A stretch of DNA of 64,000 nucleotides from an uncultured Planococcus sp. Its GTDB lineage: Bacteria > Bacillota > Bacilli > Bacillales_A > Planococcaceae. Positions 8,376 to 16,825 of this stretch are shown piece after piece; the first letter of the stretch is position 1; the number at the start of each line of letters is the position of its first letter. A model generated the notes under the pieces. That model did no database searches. It was not told where the DNA came from and saw nothing but the letters and a program-made list of their open reading frames with translations. The translations under genes were made by a program, and so were the position numbers. The stretch is from positions 62,001 to 126,000 of the forward strand of contig CANNAE010000003.1 in NCBI GenBank assembly GCA_947502505.1. The letters are read 5' to 3'.

Positions 8376-8798
8376 TCAGTCTTTTTCGGTCAAGAACGTA
8401 ATGACCGCAAACAATAAGAAGGCGAGCAGCAAAATGGTGCCGCCGACAATGAAGAAAACCAAAATGAAGGTATCGTTCATATTGAAGGGGTTCAAATTGT
8501 AGAACCACATGCCGGCCGTCAAGCCGACTGCGCCGATCATCGCGAGAAATCCGTGGATGGTGACGAGTTTTTTGTATTTCACCGTATACAAGCGGTAGAA
8601 TACGCCCCAGGCAAAGACCGAGAGCCAGCCGACGAGCAGGATATGGGCGTGAATCGGGCGCAACGCATAATCCATCTGGCCGGCCATATGCGATCCGAGA
8701 TAAGTCCCGAGAAATCCGAAAATCGCAGAAAACTGGATTAAGCGCAGGCTCCATTTTTTCTCTAAGCTGTTGTTGCGCGCTGTAGCTGTGTTGTTCAT
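8376..8798 (-). CDS. Heme-copper oxidase subunit I-like small membrane protein
   Basis: A 140-residue protein with four hydrophobic segments. The motif RPIHAHILLVGWLSVFAWG near residue 47 resembles the heme-ligand helix of cytochrome oxidase/nitric-oxide-reductase subunit I, and a second histidine occurs in VTIHGFLAM. Such short proteins are often annotated as cytochrome-oxidase-like. It is far too short to be a full catalytic subunit. ATG 8798 has AGGAGG upstream. Role unknown; heme binding is an inference from the two His-bearing helices. Confidence 0.7.
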   Translation of the reverse strand: MNNTATARNNSLEKKWSLRLIQFSAIFGFLGTYLGSHMAGQMDYALRPIHAHILLVGWLSVFAWGVFYRLYTVKYKKLVTIHGFLAMIGAVGLTAGMWFYNLNPFNMNDTFILVFFIVGGTILLLAFLLFAVITFLTEKD

Positions 8799-8928
8799 GT
8801 AAATCCTCCTATAGCTTTTGAGACAAGCGGCAAATGCCTCGCTAGTCCCTGAGTTTCTATGACTGTATCATACCGCACGTAGATAAACGCTATATGAACG
8901 GGGCGTGACAGATCATCGACAATTTCTT

Positions 8929-9783
8929 TTAAGGCGTGTCACTTTCCGCCAAGGGCTGTGTGATGTCACGGGTTTCCGCTTTGTCCTTCAGTCCTTTAGC
9001 GAGGCGGTAAATGATCCAAGCAGTGAGCAGGGCACTGATGGCCATGATGAAGATATTCGCCCAGGCTTTTGCTTCGATATCCGCCATGGTCGTCACCATA
9101 AACCAGTCGAGGGCGAAAAATTTGTCGATCGGCACATAAATCGATAACGCCGCTAGGGCATTATTGAGCATATGGAGCAGGATGGGCAAGAGCAAATTAC
9201 CGGTGCGCAAATACAGGAGCGATGCGATGATGCCGAATAAAAACGCGCCGACAAAATCGAGATGCATGACGCCGAACAATAAGCTCGAAATCAAGATGCC
9301 GCCCCACATCGAGGTTTTTGCCATAAAACGGGTCAAGAACACGCCGCGAAAGACGAATTCCTCAACGATGGGCGCGAGTATCACGAGCGACAGCAGCATG
9401 AAATATTCATATCCGACACCACCCGGCGTTTCCACGGGTTCGAGCAATAATTGCGCAAGCCACGGAAAGGCAGGAGAGATGATTGCGAGCTGCAGCCAGA
9501 ACATGGCGAGCGAAAACGCAATCGACACGAACACGATGCCGACAATGCCAGGAAGCCAAGGCTTGATGCCTTTTGTGGTCAATACTTCACCGAGCGACCA
9601 ATCGGGGTTTTTGCTCCAATAATAATGAAAGAAAAAGTACGGGACGACAATATAAAAGGCAATCTGCACCGCGATTTCAGTTGTGACAGGATCTGCGCCA
9701 ATGAGCATGAACACGATCAAGGTCGCGATAACGCCGAGGATAGTGAAGAGAATCAAATAACGCGATTTCATTTCAGCGAACAT
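8929..9783 (-). CDS. CPBP family intramembrane glutamic endopeptidase
   Basis: A 284-residue polytopic membrane protein of the CAAX protease/bacteriocin-processing (Abi, CPBP) family. Family motifs are in order: EEFVFRG (motif 1, about residue 150), FGVMHLDF (motif 2, about residue 187) and HMLNNAL (motif 3, about residue 223). These supply the catalytic Glu and the histidines. About eight membrane helices are evident. ATG 9783 has GGAGG upstream. Some homologues process lipidated peptides or give bacteriocin self-immunity; no such partner is adjacent here. Confidence 0.88.
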   Translation of the reverse strand: MFAEMKSRYLILFTILGVIATLIVFMLIGADPVTTEIAVQIAFYIVVPYFFFHYYWSKNPDWSLGEVLTTKGIKPWLPGIVGIVFVSIAFSLAMFWLQLAIISPAFPWLAQLLLEPVETPGGVGYEYFMLLSLVILAPIVEEFVFRGVFLTRFMAKTSMWGGILISSLLFGVMHLDFVGAFLFGIIASLLYLRTGNLLLPILLHMLNNALAALSIYVPIDKFFALDWFMVTTMADIEAKAWANIFIMAISALLTAWIIYRLAKGLKDKAETRDITQPLAESDTP

Positions 9784-9867
9784 AAATGGCCTCCTTTTCT
9801 TCCTTAATTATACGGAAGTTAAGGTGATTTGTTTCATAATCAATGAGATTCTTCGTTTTAAATGTCA

Positions 9868-9990
9868 GTATTCCGCAAAATTGCTTCGCTTTCCTGCGGG
9901 CGAGCGCCAAGCCTCCTCAGTCGCTTCGCGCCTTGCGGGGTCTCGGCTGTCTCGCTTTCCCGCGGGAGTCTTCGCAGTTTTGCTCCATAC
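9868..9990. repeat. Dispersed palindromic repeat, copy C1
   Basis: The outer ends are near inverted repeats: GTATTCCGCAAAA on the left and TTTTGCTCCATAC on the right. The inner sequence is GC-rich with self-complementary blocks (GCGGGCGAGCG, GCGAAGCGACTG-type). It is the same family as 15221-15340 and 18515-18589. The rest of the gap 9784-10156 shows no gene. Confidence 0.8.
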
Positions 9991-10156
9991 ATATAACTGA
10001 CTTAGTAAGAGTGTGTAATAAAGATTTCTATTATAGTTGCTGGAAATTGAGGAGTCGATTTTTAACTTTTAAGTCTCTTATCCATAAATTACCGTATTGA
10101 AGCAAGCGGTTTCAGGGTAAAATGGTAGAAAGAACTCAAGAGACGGAGGGATAGCA

Positions 10157-12145
10157 ATGGGGAAGAGGAAGCTGTGGATGATCGGAATGGGCGCAGCGCT
10201 TACGCTTGCGGCGTGTTCAGACGAAGAAGCGGAGGCACCTACGCCGGAAGAGGCGGAGCCGGAAACGGTCGCCTCGCCAGAACCGCGTGCCAAGGAATTC
10301 ATGGAATTGTGGAAAGCGGGCGAATACGAGACGCTGTACGACGAGTTTTTGACAGAGCGGGCCAAGTCAGCGTACGGCGAGGAGATTTTTACCGAGTGGC
10401 AAGTCGAACTTGAAGAACAATTATCATTGTCGGAGCGCGACATCGATTGGCAGCTGGGCAAAGAGCCGTGGCTGAAGAACGAGCCGGCGGATATTCCGCT
10501 GACGATTGCGATGGAAAGTGTGGTTGGCGAAATCGAGTTCAACAAAACCTTGAGCTTTGTCTATGAAGAGACAGACGAAAGCGAGGAAGGGGAATGGTTC
10601 GCGGAATGGGATCCATCGTTCATCCTGCCGAATCTTTCAAAAAACGATAATGTTTTCGTGCAAGTGAGCGATACCGAACGCGGCGAGATCGTCGACCGCA
10701 ACGGCAAAGTGGTCGCCGGCAATACAGACGCTTATGAAATCGGCGTCGTGCCGGGCAATTTCGACCGCGATGATTACACGGAGCGGCTCGCTGAACTACT
10801 GGATATGTCCGCCGCAGACATTGACGCAGAACTCGATAAGCCGTGGGTGGAACCGCATCATTACGTGCCGCTCGGAACCGTTGGGCCAGACCGCGAGACC
10901 TTGAACCGGCTGTTTGCGATCCCTGGCACGAAACGCACGAAAGTGACGATGCGCGATTATCCGTACGGCGAATCGCTGGCGCATTTGACCGGCTATATCG
11001 CACCGATTACCGCTGAGCAGCTAGAAGAGCAGAGCGGCCAAGGCTACGGGCAAGGCGATATCGTCGGGCGCGAAGGCTTGGAAGAGATTTTTGAGACCGA
11101 GCTGCGCGGAAAACGTGGCGGCAAAATCTTGATCGAAAAGACCGCTCAAAACGAAACGATCACCGCCGTCGACAATTCGTCAGCAGCGGGTGAAACGGTG
11201 AAACTGACGATCGACGCCGACTTGCAGCGGAAAGTATACCGTAAGATGGATGATGCGCCTGGCACTGCCGCGGCGGTCGATCCGTATACAGGTGAGACGC
11301 ACGTACTCGTCAGTTCGCCAGCTTACGACCCGAATGATTTCATTCCCGGCATCAAGCAGAGCCGCTTCCAACAACTCGTCGATGACCCAGGCCAGCCGTT
11401 CTTTAACCGGGCAGCGGCGACCTATCCGCCGTCTTATGTCATGCAGCCGGTAACTGCGGCCGTAGCGATGAAACAAGGAACGCTGGATCCAGCTGAAGGC
11501 ATCGACATCGACGGGGAAACCTGGCAGAAATACGCTTCCTGGAATGATTTCCGCATCACCCGGCCGAACCCGGGCGTCAAAAATCCGATTGACCTGGAAA
11601 AAGCGCTCGTCCATTCCGACAGCATCTATTTTGCTATCCAGGCGACCAATATGCCGGACGATAGTTTCTTGAACGGCTTGTCTGAATTCGGCTTCGGCAC
11701 GGCGATCGATTATCCGGTACCGCTCGCTGCATCGCAAATCTCGGAAAGCGGTGCGTTCGGCTCAGAAGGCCAGCTCGCGAGTTCCGCATCCGGCGAAAGC
11801 CAAGTGCGGCTCAACATTCTCCACGCGGCTTCGATGTACGGCAGTTTTTTAGCTGACGGCGAAATGAAAAAGCCCCTTTTGCTCGGGGATGCAGAAGAAG
11901 AAACCTTAAAGCAAGAGCTCCTCAGCGCAGAGCAAGCGGAACTCGTCCGCACGGCACTCGCCGAAGCGGGTGAAGAAGACGGCCACGAGCTTGTCGGGAA
12001 AACCGCTGTCCTCAAAACCGACAAAGGCGAGATGGGCTGGTTCGCAGGCTACGACCCGAAAATCGGCAACTTGTCCGTTGCAGTCATGATGGAAGACGAT
12101 GACGACGCGGCGGCTATTGCCGGAGCCTTGTTCAGCGATGACTAA
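10157..12145 (+). CDS. Penicillin-binding-protein-like lipoprotein with a degenerate active site
   Basis: 662 residues with a lipobox (LTLAACS, Cys at about 21), so probably an outer-face membrane lipoprotein. Order: acidic linker, MecA_N/NTF2-like domain (about 40-155), PBP dimerisation domain (about 160-340, with RGEIVDRNG), then a transpeptidase-like domain. Class B PBPs cross-link peptidoglycan through SxxK, SxN and KTG motifs. Here the SxxK position reads YVMQ (about 427-430, in TYPPSYVMQPVTAA), SxN reads SDS (487-489) and KTG reads KTA (615-617). The fold elements around each motif are intact, so it is probably a non-catalytic PBP. SD GGAGG. An Abi gene begins 16 bp after the stop. Confidence 0.88.
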   Translation: MGKRKLWMIGMGAALTLAACSDEEAEAPTPEEAEPETVASPEPRAKEFMELWKAGEYETLYDEFLTERAKSAYGEEIFTEWQVELEEQLSLSERDIDWQLGKEPWLKNEPADIPLTIAMESVVGEIEFNKTLSFVYEETDESEEGEWFAEWDPSFILPNLSKNDNVFVQVSDTERGEIVDRNGKVVAGNTDAYEIGVVPGNFDRDDYTERLAELLDMSAADIDAELDKPWVEPHHYVPLGTVGPDRETLNRLFAIPGTKRTKVTMRDYPYGESLAHLTGYIAPITAEQLEEQSGQGYGQGDIVGREGLEEIFETELRGKRGGKILIEKTAQNETITAVDNSSAAGETVKLTIDADLQRKVYRKMDDAPGTAAAVDPYTGETHVLVSSPAYDPNDFIPGIKQSRFQQLVDDPGQPFFNRAAATYPPSYVMQPVTAAVAMKQGTLDPAEGIDIDGETWQKYASWNDFRITRPNPGVKNPIDLEKALVHSDSIYFAIQATNMPDDSFLNGLSEFGFGTAIDYPVPLAASQISESGAFGSEGQLASSASGESQVRLNILHAASMYGSFLADGEMKKPLLLGDAEEETLKQELLSAEQAELVRTALAEAGEEDGHELVGKTAVLKTDKGEMGWFAGYDPKIGNLSVAVMMEDDDDAAAIAGALFSDD

Positions 12146-12161
12146 ACGGGGAGAGGTGGAC

Positions 12162-13106
12162 ATGAAAAGCTTTGCGAATTACGATGAACAGCTCGCGATC
12201 CTCAAAAGCCGCGGACTTCTCGTAGAAGACGAAGCGGCCGCAAGACGCGTGTTGTCTCGCGATAATTATTATGCGCTGATCGACGGCTATAAAGAACCGT
12301 TCCTGGAGCGCGATGAAACGAAAAATCCTTATGGCGAAGAATTATATGAAGCCGGCACCAGCTTTCAACATATTCTCGCGCTGTATCAATTCGACCGTAA
12401 GCTGCGCCTATTATTACTCGGGGAATTGTTGAAATTTGAACGCAGCATCAAATCTAAGCTCGCGTACCGGTTTTCGGAACGTTTCCCAGCCGTCGACAGC
12501 TTTCTCGATAACGCGAATTACAGTACAGATGAAGTTCATTTTCACGAGCGTGACCGCATAACCGCAACGCTTAACAACCTCATCGAAAGCCATAAAAAGC
12601 GCCACCGTGTGCGCTACCCAGAGCTTCGTGAATTCTACGAAAAGCATAAGAACTTGCCGCTATGGGTATTGGTCAATTTTCTGTCGCTCGGCCAGATCAC
12701 GAATTTCTTCACGGTCATCGACCAAGACTTGCGCACGCGCATCGCGGAGGATTTTGCGGAAGATGCAGAAGAGCGCGGCATCTTATTGAGCGCTGCGGAA
12801 CTCGACGAAATCCTGTCAATCGCGTTTCCGTTTCGCAATAAGGCGGCGCATGAAGAAGTGCTGTATTCATTTCGTTTAAGGTCGCCCTTAGAACTCAGAC
12901 GGCTCGAGGATAAGCTGCATCAGGAAAAAGGCTATATCACTCGTGGGACGACGGCTTCACTTATCAAGGTGTTAAAAGTGGTATCGCCACCGGATGAGTA
13001 TGAGTCGTTCACTCGGGAGCTGCTGGAATTAATCCGCGGATTGGAAGAAGCTTTGCCGGAAGGGCCGTACGTGAAAGTGATGAAAGAAGCGGGATTTCGG
13101 GGGTAG
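12162..13106 (+). CDS. Abi_2 (AbiD/AbiF-like) abortive-infection HEPN protein
   Basis: A 314-residue protein of the Abi_2 family, abortive-infection proteins that kill or arrest phage-infected cells. Family landmarks are RDNYYALIDGYKEPFL (about 33-48), FDRKLRLLLLGELLKFERSIKS (about 77-98, in two parts), PLWVLVNFLSLGQITNFF (about 166-183) and the HEPN RNase motif FRNKAAH, giving Arg225 and His230 in the RX4H spacing. ATG 12162 has GAGAGGTGG just upstream. The longer frame from 12099 would overlap the preceding gene. It follows the PBP-like lipoprotein by 16 bp on the same strand and shares its terminator, so the two look like an operon. Confidence 0.87.
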   Translation: MKSFANYDEQLAILKSRGLLVEDEAAARRVLSRDNYYALIDGYKEPFLERDETKNPYGEELYEAGTSFQHILALYQFDRKLRLLLLGELLKFERSIKSKLAYRFSERFPAVDSFLDNANYSTDEVHFHERDRITATLNNLIESHKKRHRVRYPELREFYEKHKNLPLWVLVNFLSLGQITNFFTVIDQDLRTRIAEDFAEDAEERGILLSAAELDEILSIAFPFRNKAAHEEVLYSFRLRSPLELRRLEDKLHQEKGYITRGTTASLIKVLKVVSPPDEYESFTRELLELIRGLEEALPEGPYVKVMKEAGFRG

Positions 13107-13120
13107 TTAAACCGAAAAGA

Positions 13121-13168
13121 GCTCAATAAAAAACGCCATTCCAGTGGGAGTGGCGTTTTTTATTGAGC
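13121..13168. terminator. Strong bidirectional terminator
   Basis: A long stem GCTCAATAAAAAACGCC / GGCGTTTTTTATTGAGC with A and T tracts on either side ends the PBP-Abi operon and the convergent 95-residue gene, whose stop codon (13160-13162) lies inside the right arm. Confidence 0.9.
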
Positions 13169-13447
13169 GTTCGTTTTCTGTACTAGCGCTTTGGCTATTT
13201 TTGCTTTGGATTTATCGTGATAAGCGGTTTTCTTCATTTTATCCATATTCAATTTGCCTATCACAAAGCGTACATCTGTGTCTTCAGCGATTAATTTCTC
13301 ATAGCTTTGGTTTTGAAGCATTGCTTGAAACCAGTCGACTTTCTTTAATGAGTGGATGTTTTTGTCGATTTCTTCCTCTGTAACATCTTTCAAGAAAGAA
13401 AAAATGATCAATCCAAGGGAGTTGAAAAGTTCGATGATGGCCCACAA
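13160..13447 (-). CDS. Small protein of unknown function
   Basis: 95 residues with an N-terminal hydrophobic stretch (IIELFNSLGLIIFSFL) followed by a charged helical region rich in Lys (NMDKMKKTAYHDKSKAKIAKAL). The TTG start at 13447 is supported by AAAGGGG eight bases upstream. No family recognised. It is convergent with the Abi gene and shares its terminator. Confidence 0.55.
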   Translation of the reverse strand: MWAIIELFNSLGLIIFSFLKDVTEEEIDKNIHSLKKVDWFQAMLQNQSYEKLIAEDTDVRFVIGKLNMDKMKKTAYHDKSKAKIAKALVQKTNAQ

Positions 13448-13520
13448 AACGGATGCCCCTTTCTTGAATCAAAGGATTCTTTCACTTTTGAATGACGAAA
13501 TTTGAAAAGGGGGTGGCAGC

Positions 13521-13760
13521 TTATTTCTTTCGGATAGCCATGACGATGAAAACCAAACCGATGATTCCTGAAAAGCCGGCTAGGATGGTAGGAAGTGTTC
13601 CGATTTCTCGTAAAGCCGTGCCATACACGCCGTAACGAGTGTCCCAGCCTTGGCCACCGTCTAATAACACGTGAGAATAGATTGAAGCTGCAATCAATGT
13701 CGCACCGTAAATCAAGGCGCCTGCCAATAAAAAGGCCAAGCCGGTGATGGTCGTTTTAAT
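13521..13760 (-). CDS. Small two-helix membrane protein, apparent ATT start
   Basis: 79 residues if read from ATT at 13760 (frame: IKTTITGLAFLLAGALIYG). There are two hydrophobic segments and between them a conserved-looking loop with WDTRYGVYGTALREIGTLP, which resembles a small uncharacterised membrane family of Bacillales. The SD AAGGGGG (13768-13774) is placed seven bases before ATT 13760. The only conventional alternative, TTG 13739, has no SD and truncates the first helix. Function unknown. Confidence 0.6.
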   Translation of the reverse strand: MKTTITGLAFLLAGALIYGATLIAASIYSHVLLDGGQGWDTRYGVYGTALREIGTLPTILAGFSGIIGLVFIVMAIRKK

Positions 13761-13907
13761 GTTAATTCCCCCTTAATGAACCGATTCTGTTTGCTCGCTT
13801 GAGAAAAATAGGATATGTATAATATTAACAGTTACTTCGAGCTTAGTATAGATTCTATTCGGCAAAAAAAGCTGAGCATCGGCTGTCTCCCTACTTTAAA
13901 GTCTGGA

Positions 13908-13946
13908 AATAAATAAGAAAAGCCCCCATCCGATGATGAGGGCTTT
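13908..13946 (-). terminator. Terminator of the MFS transporter gene
   Basis: Stem AAAGCCC / GGGCTTT (13919-13925 / 13940-13946), extended by CAT / ATG, with an A-rich left flank that becomes the T run on the minus strand. The MFS stop is at 13953. Confidence 0.75.
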
Positions 13947-13952
13947 CAAAAT

Positions 13953-15137
13953 TTATGAATTTTGAGGCTTAGTATTACTTTGTTTTTTGCGTTCAACCGC
14001 CGGGCGTGTAATCGAGAACACCGCGCAGCCAAGCGCAACCAGTACGATTACGGCGCCGACCCAAGCAGTGCTGGTGACGGAGCCAGTTTGCGTCAAAGTG
14101 AGGCCGCCGACTGCGGAGCCGAGCGCGATGCCGACTTGCAGCGCTGAGTTATTGAAGCTCTGCTGTATGTCGGATGTGGCCGGGTCGGTTTCGATCAAAT
14201 AACTTTGTTGCGGCGGGGCGAGTGCCCAGCTGAGCGCGGCCCAGATGACCATCACCGGCAAGAAAATGACGAGCGAGAAAGTCGTGAACGGAAGCACGAA
14301 CAAAGAAACGGCGAACGCTGAAATGACGATCACAATGCTTTTTTTCGAGCCGATCGAATCGGACATGGTGCCACCGACTGCGCCGCCGCTTACTGCCGCG
14401 ATGCCGAAGATCAAATAACAGGCGCTGACCCAAAACGGGCTGAGCTGCATCGTCGTCTCTAGAAATGGCGTGAAGTACGCATAGACCGTATAGTGTCCTG
14501 CGAGCATGAACAAAGTGGCAAGGTGGGCGGTGCCGATTTTGGCACTTGCCACGGCTTTTAATTGCTGCTTCAGCGGAATCGCCGTACCACCTGGAATCGG
14601 CTGGATATATAGCGCGATCAAAGCCATCGACCCGAGTGACAAGGCGGCTATCGCCAGAAAGACGACGCGCCAGCCGAATGCGTCGGCAATCAAGATACCG
14701 AGCGGAACACCAAGTACGAGCGAGGAGCTGATCCCCATAAAGATTAAGCCAATCGCTTTCGCGCGGTAAGGCGGCTCAACAATTTTCGCGGCAATCGTTA
14801 GCGATAAGACGACAATGAGCGCGGTGCTCGCTGCGGTAATGACGCGCGCGATGATCATCCACGTGAAGTCCGGGCTGAAGAAGGTCATAAGATTTCCGAG
14901 GAAAAAGATGAACAGGGAAATCAAATACACTTTTTTGCGCTCAAAGCGGCTCGTCGCAATGAGCAACACCGGTCCGGCAATCGCGTAAATCAACGCGAAC
15001 AAGGTGATCAATTGGCCGGCAGCGCCCAAGGACACATCGAACTCTTCGGCGATGGTCGGCAAAATGCCGCCGACAATCAGTTCCACGAGCCCAACCGCCA
15101 CAGTGGCCAAGGCTAAAATATACACTTTCAAATTCAT
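13953..15137 (-). CDS. MFS transporter (AraJ/drug-efflux type)
   Basis: A 394-residue major facilitator with twelve hydrophobic segments. The loop 2-3 region ([12 protein letters not shown]) and the [13 protein letters not shown] repeat in the second half fit the DHA1/AraJ exporter group. It begins [22 protein letters not shown] 15137 has AAAGGAAG about eight bases upstream, better than the longer frame from 15164. Likely exports a small molecule; substrate unknown. The C-terminal tail is basic and polar ([17 protein letters not shown]). Confidence 0.85.
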   Translation of the reverse strand: MNLKVYILALATVAVGLVELIVGGILPTIAEEFDVSLGAAGQLITLFALIYAIAGPVLLIATSRFERKKVYLISLFIFFLGNLMTFFSPDFTWMIIARVITAASTALIVVLSLTIAAKIVEPPYRAKAIGLIFMGISSSLVLGVPLGILIADAFGWRVVFLAIAALSLGSMALIALYIQPIPGGTAIPLKQQLKAVASAKIGTAHLATLFMLAGHYTVYAYFTPFLETTMQLSPFWVSACYLIFGIAAVSGGAVGGTMSDSIGSKKSIVIVISAFAVSLFVLPFTTFSLVIFLPVMVIWAALSWALAPPQQSYLIETDPATSDIQQSFNNSALQVGIALGSAVGGLTLTQTGSVTSTAWVGAVIVLVALGCAVFSITRPAVERKKQSNTKPQNS

Positions 15138-15220
15138 AACATACGCTTCCTTTCGTTGATACAAGTTTTACTGTTTGGTACCTTTTAATGGATAAGTTAC
15201 ATTGCTAGTACATTCACCAG

Positions 15221-15340
15221 ATATTCCGCAAAACAGCTGGCTTTCCGGGGGGCTCGCGCTGAACTAATTCGGGCTAGCCGCCCGAATGGATTTCAGCACT
15301 TCACTGATCCCCCAGGAGTCTGCGCTGTTTTGCTCCATAT
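15221..15340. repeat. Dispersed palindromic repeat, copy C2
   Basis: The ends ATATTCCGCAAAACAGC and GCTGTTTTGCTCCATAT are inverted repeats matching at 14 of 17 positions. The centre contains a perfect hairpin ATTCGGGC-TAGCC-GCCCGAAT. The sequence GGCTTTCCGG near the left end is the complement of the block CCGGAAAGCC in copy C3. Confidence 0.9.
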
Positions 15341-15416
15341 CTTTTGCGTATCAGCTTAGTGGCCTCATCTTTTCTAGGCTTTGTAAGCTCAACTTATAGA
15401 GGTATCGTCAGAAAAT

Positions 15417-15470
15417 AAAAAAATCCTGATTACAGAAAACGAATGATCGCTTTCTGTAATCAGGATTTTT
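15417..15470. terminator. Long perfect hairpin with A/T flanks (orphan terminator or small RNA end)
   Basis: Stem AAAATCCTGATTACAGAAA / TTTCTGTAATCAGGATTTT (19 bp) with an 11-base loop. No gene ends here on either strand. The surrounding gap (15138-15839) otherwise contains repeat C2, a small inverted repeat CCTTAAG / CTTAAGG at about 15489-15511, and no frame I can defend. Confidence 0.6.
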
Positions 15471-15839
15471 CGGTTCCTGGTAGAGACCCTTAAGCCGTAT
15501 TCTTAAGGTTATACAGATAGATTATGGGGTTATTTACTTTAGCTAGCTTACTATATGGAACGGATTAGTGCAAGAACATTTGCTGTAGATGTCAGACCTC
15601 TAATTAAATTGGAACTTTTTATAAATAACGGCGTAAAACAATATAAGAACGATAATCAATAGCACTAACGCGAAAAAATGGAACAATGAAGAGTATCGGT
15701 ATTACGCATTTTCTCATGAAAGATGGGCAAGAGAATAAAACGAAAGAAGCAATCGATGTTGCGACCAGGAGGACATCGATAGTAAAGTAAGTGGCGGCAT
15801 CAGGAGTCTAATAATAATTTCAGGACGGGGAGAATCGAC

Positions 15840-16025
15840 ATGAACTTCATCATTATCTTTGCATTAATTATCATGCTTGTAGGCATCTATCTAGTGACAC
15901 TTGGTATCTGGGAATTACGGCTGGGGAATGACAGAAGCAAGTATATGCTGTATACATTTTCAGGCTTGTTTTTGATTTTCATTTTGCCTACGTTATTTAC
16001 TGGAGGAGCTTTCTTTTTCATTTAA
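15840..16025 (+). CDS. Small two-helix membrane protein
   Basis: 61 residues, almost entirely hydrophobic, with two predicted helices (about 3-24 and 38-60) and a short charged turn (LRLGNDRSKY). SD GGGGAG lies upstream of ATG 15840. Followed by a terminator. No family recognised. Confidence 0.6.
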   Translation: MNFIIIFALIIMLVGIYLVTLGIWELRLGNDRSKYMLYTFSGLFLIFILPTLFTGGAFFFI

Positions 16026-16066
16026 GTCATTTGTAATATTTTGCCTTCCACTAGTCACAGAAACCG

Positions 16067-16114
16067 AAAGCCTGTATCGTAGATGATAACCAATCTACCG
16101 ATACCGGCTTTTTT
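16067..16114 (+). terminator. Terminator after the 61-residue membrane protein gene
   Basis: An 18-bp stem with one mismatch and one bulge (AAAGCC...TAGAT / ATCTA...GGCTTT) is followed by six T residues. It ends 27 bases before the response-regulator gene, separating the two transcripts. Confidence 0.75.
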
Positions 16115-16141
16115 CATTTCAACAGGGATAGGGGAATAAAG

Positions 16142-16825
16142 ATGAACATACTTGTAGTTGAAGACGACCGGACGATTGCTTCCGGCCTGACATATTCGCT
16201 CCAACAAGAAGGCTTCACCACCGTGTTGTGCCATAGCGCTGCAGACGCCACCGCAGCAATCGAAAAACAAATCTCGGCAATCGATTTATGCCTCTTCGAT
16301 CTGTCTTTGCCCGATGGCAGTGGCTATGACTTATGCGCGCTCGCCAAAAAGAAAAGCGACATCCCGGTCATTTTCCTGACGGCGTTTGATGATGAAGTGA
16401 ATGTCGTCATGGGGCTCGATATGGGGGCGGACGATTACATCACCAAGCCGTTCCGCGTGCGCGAACTCATGTCGCGCATCAATTCCGTGCTGCGCCGCTA
16501 TCAGCGCCAGGCACAGCCAAAAACGACCGTCGAACTGGGCGATGTGCAGGTCAACACATCGGACGGCAAAGTACATAAAGCAGGGAATGAAGTTCTCCTC
16601 ACTGCGCTGGAGTATCGCTTACTGCTTATCTTCGCGAATCATATAGGACAAGTGCTGACCAGAGCGCAATTGCTCGACCGCATCTGGGACGTCGGTGGCG
16701 ATTTCGTCAACGACAATACGCTGACGGTCTACATCAAGCGGCTGCGCGAAAAATTGGAAGACGATCCTGCGCGTCCCGAACTCATCAAAACAGTCCGCGG
16801 CATGGGCTATAAGGCGGGTGAGTGA
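16142..16825 (+). CDS. OmpR-family response regulator
   Basis: 227 residues. The receiver domain (about 1-118) has the acidic pocket VVEDDR, phosphoacceptor Asp in LCLFDLSLPDG (about residue 51), Thr in IFLTAF and Lys in DDYITKPF. The winged-helix DNA-binding domain (about 130-227) ends in VRGMGYKAG. It would be phosphorylated by the kinase encoded immediately downstream, with which it overlaps by four bases. The likely target is the ABC transporter operon 1.8 kb downstream, whose promoter carries phased GTCA repeats. Confidence 0.93.
   Translation: MNILVVEDDRTIASGLTYSLQQEGFTTVLCHSAADATAAIEKQISAIDLCLFDLSLPDGSGYDLCALAKKKSDIPVIFLTAFDDEVNVVMGLDMGADDYITKPFRVRELMSRINSVLRRYQRQAQPKTTVELGDVQVNTSDGKVHKAGNEVLLTALEYRLLLIFANHIGQVLTRAQLLDRIWDVGGDFVNDNTLTVYIKRLREKLEDDPARPELIKTVRGMGYKAGE

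Noticed and set aside
9843..10100. Plus-strand open frame of 85 codons
   Set aside because: It is produced by the palindromic repeat C1 and has no SD.
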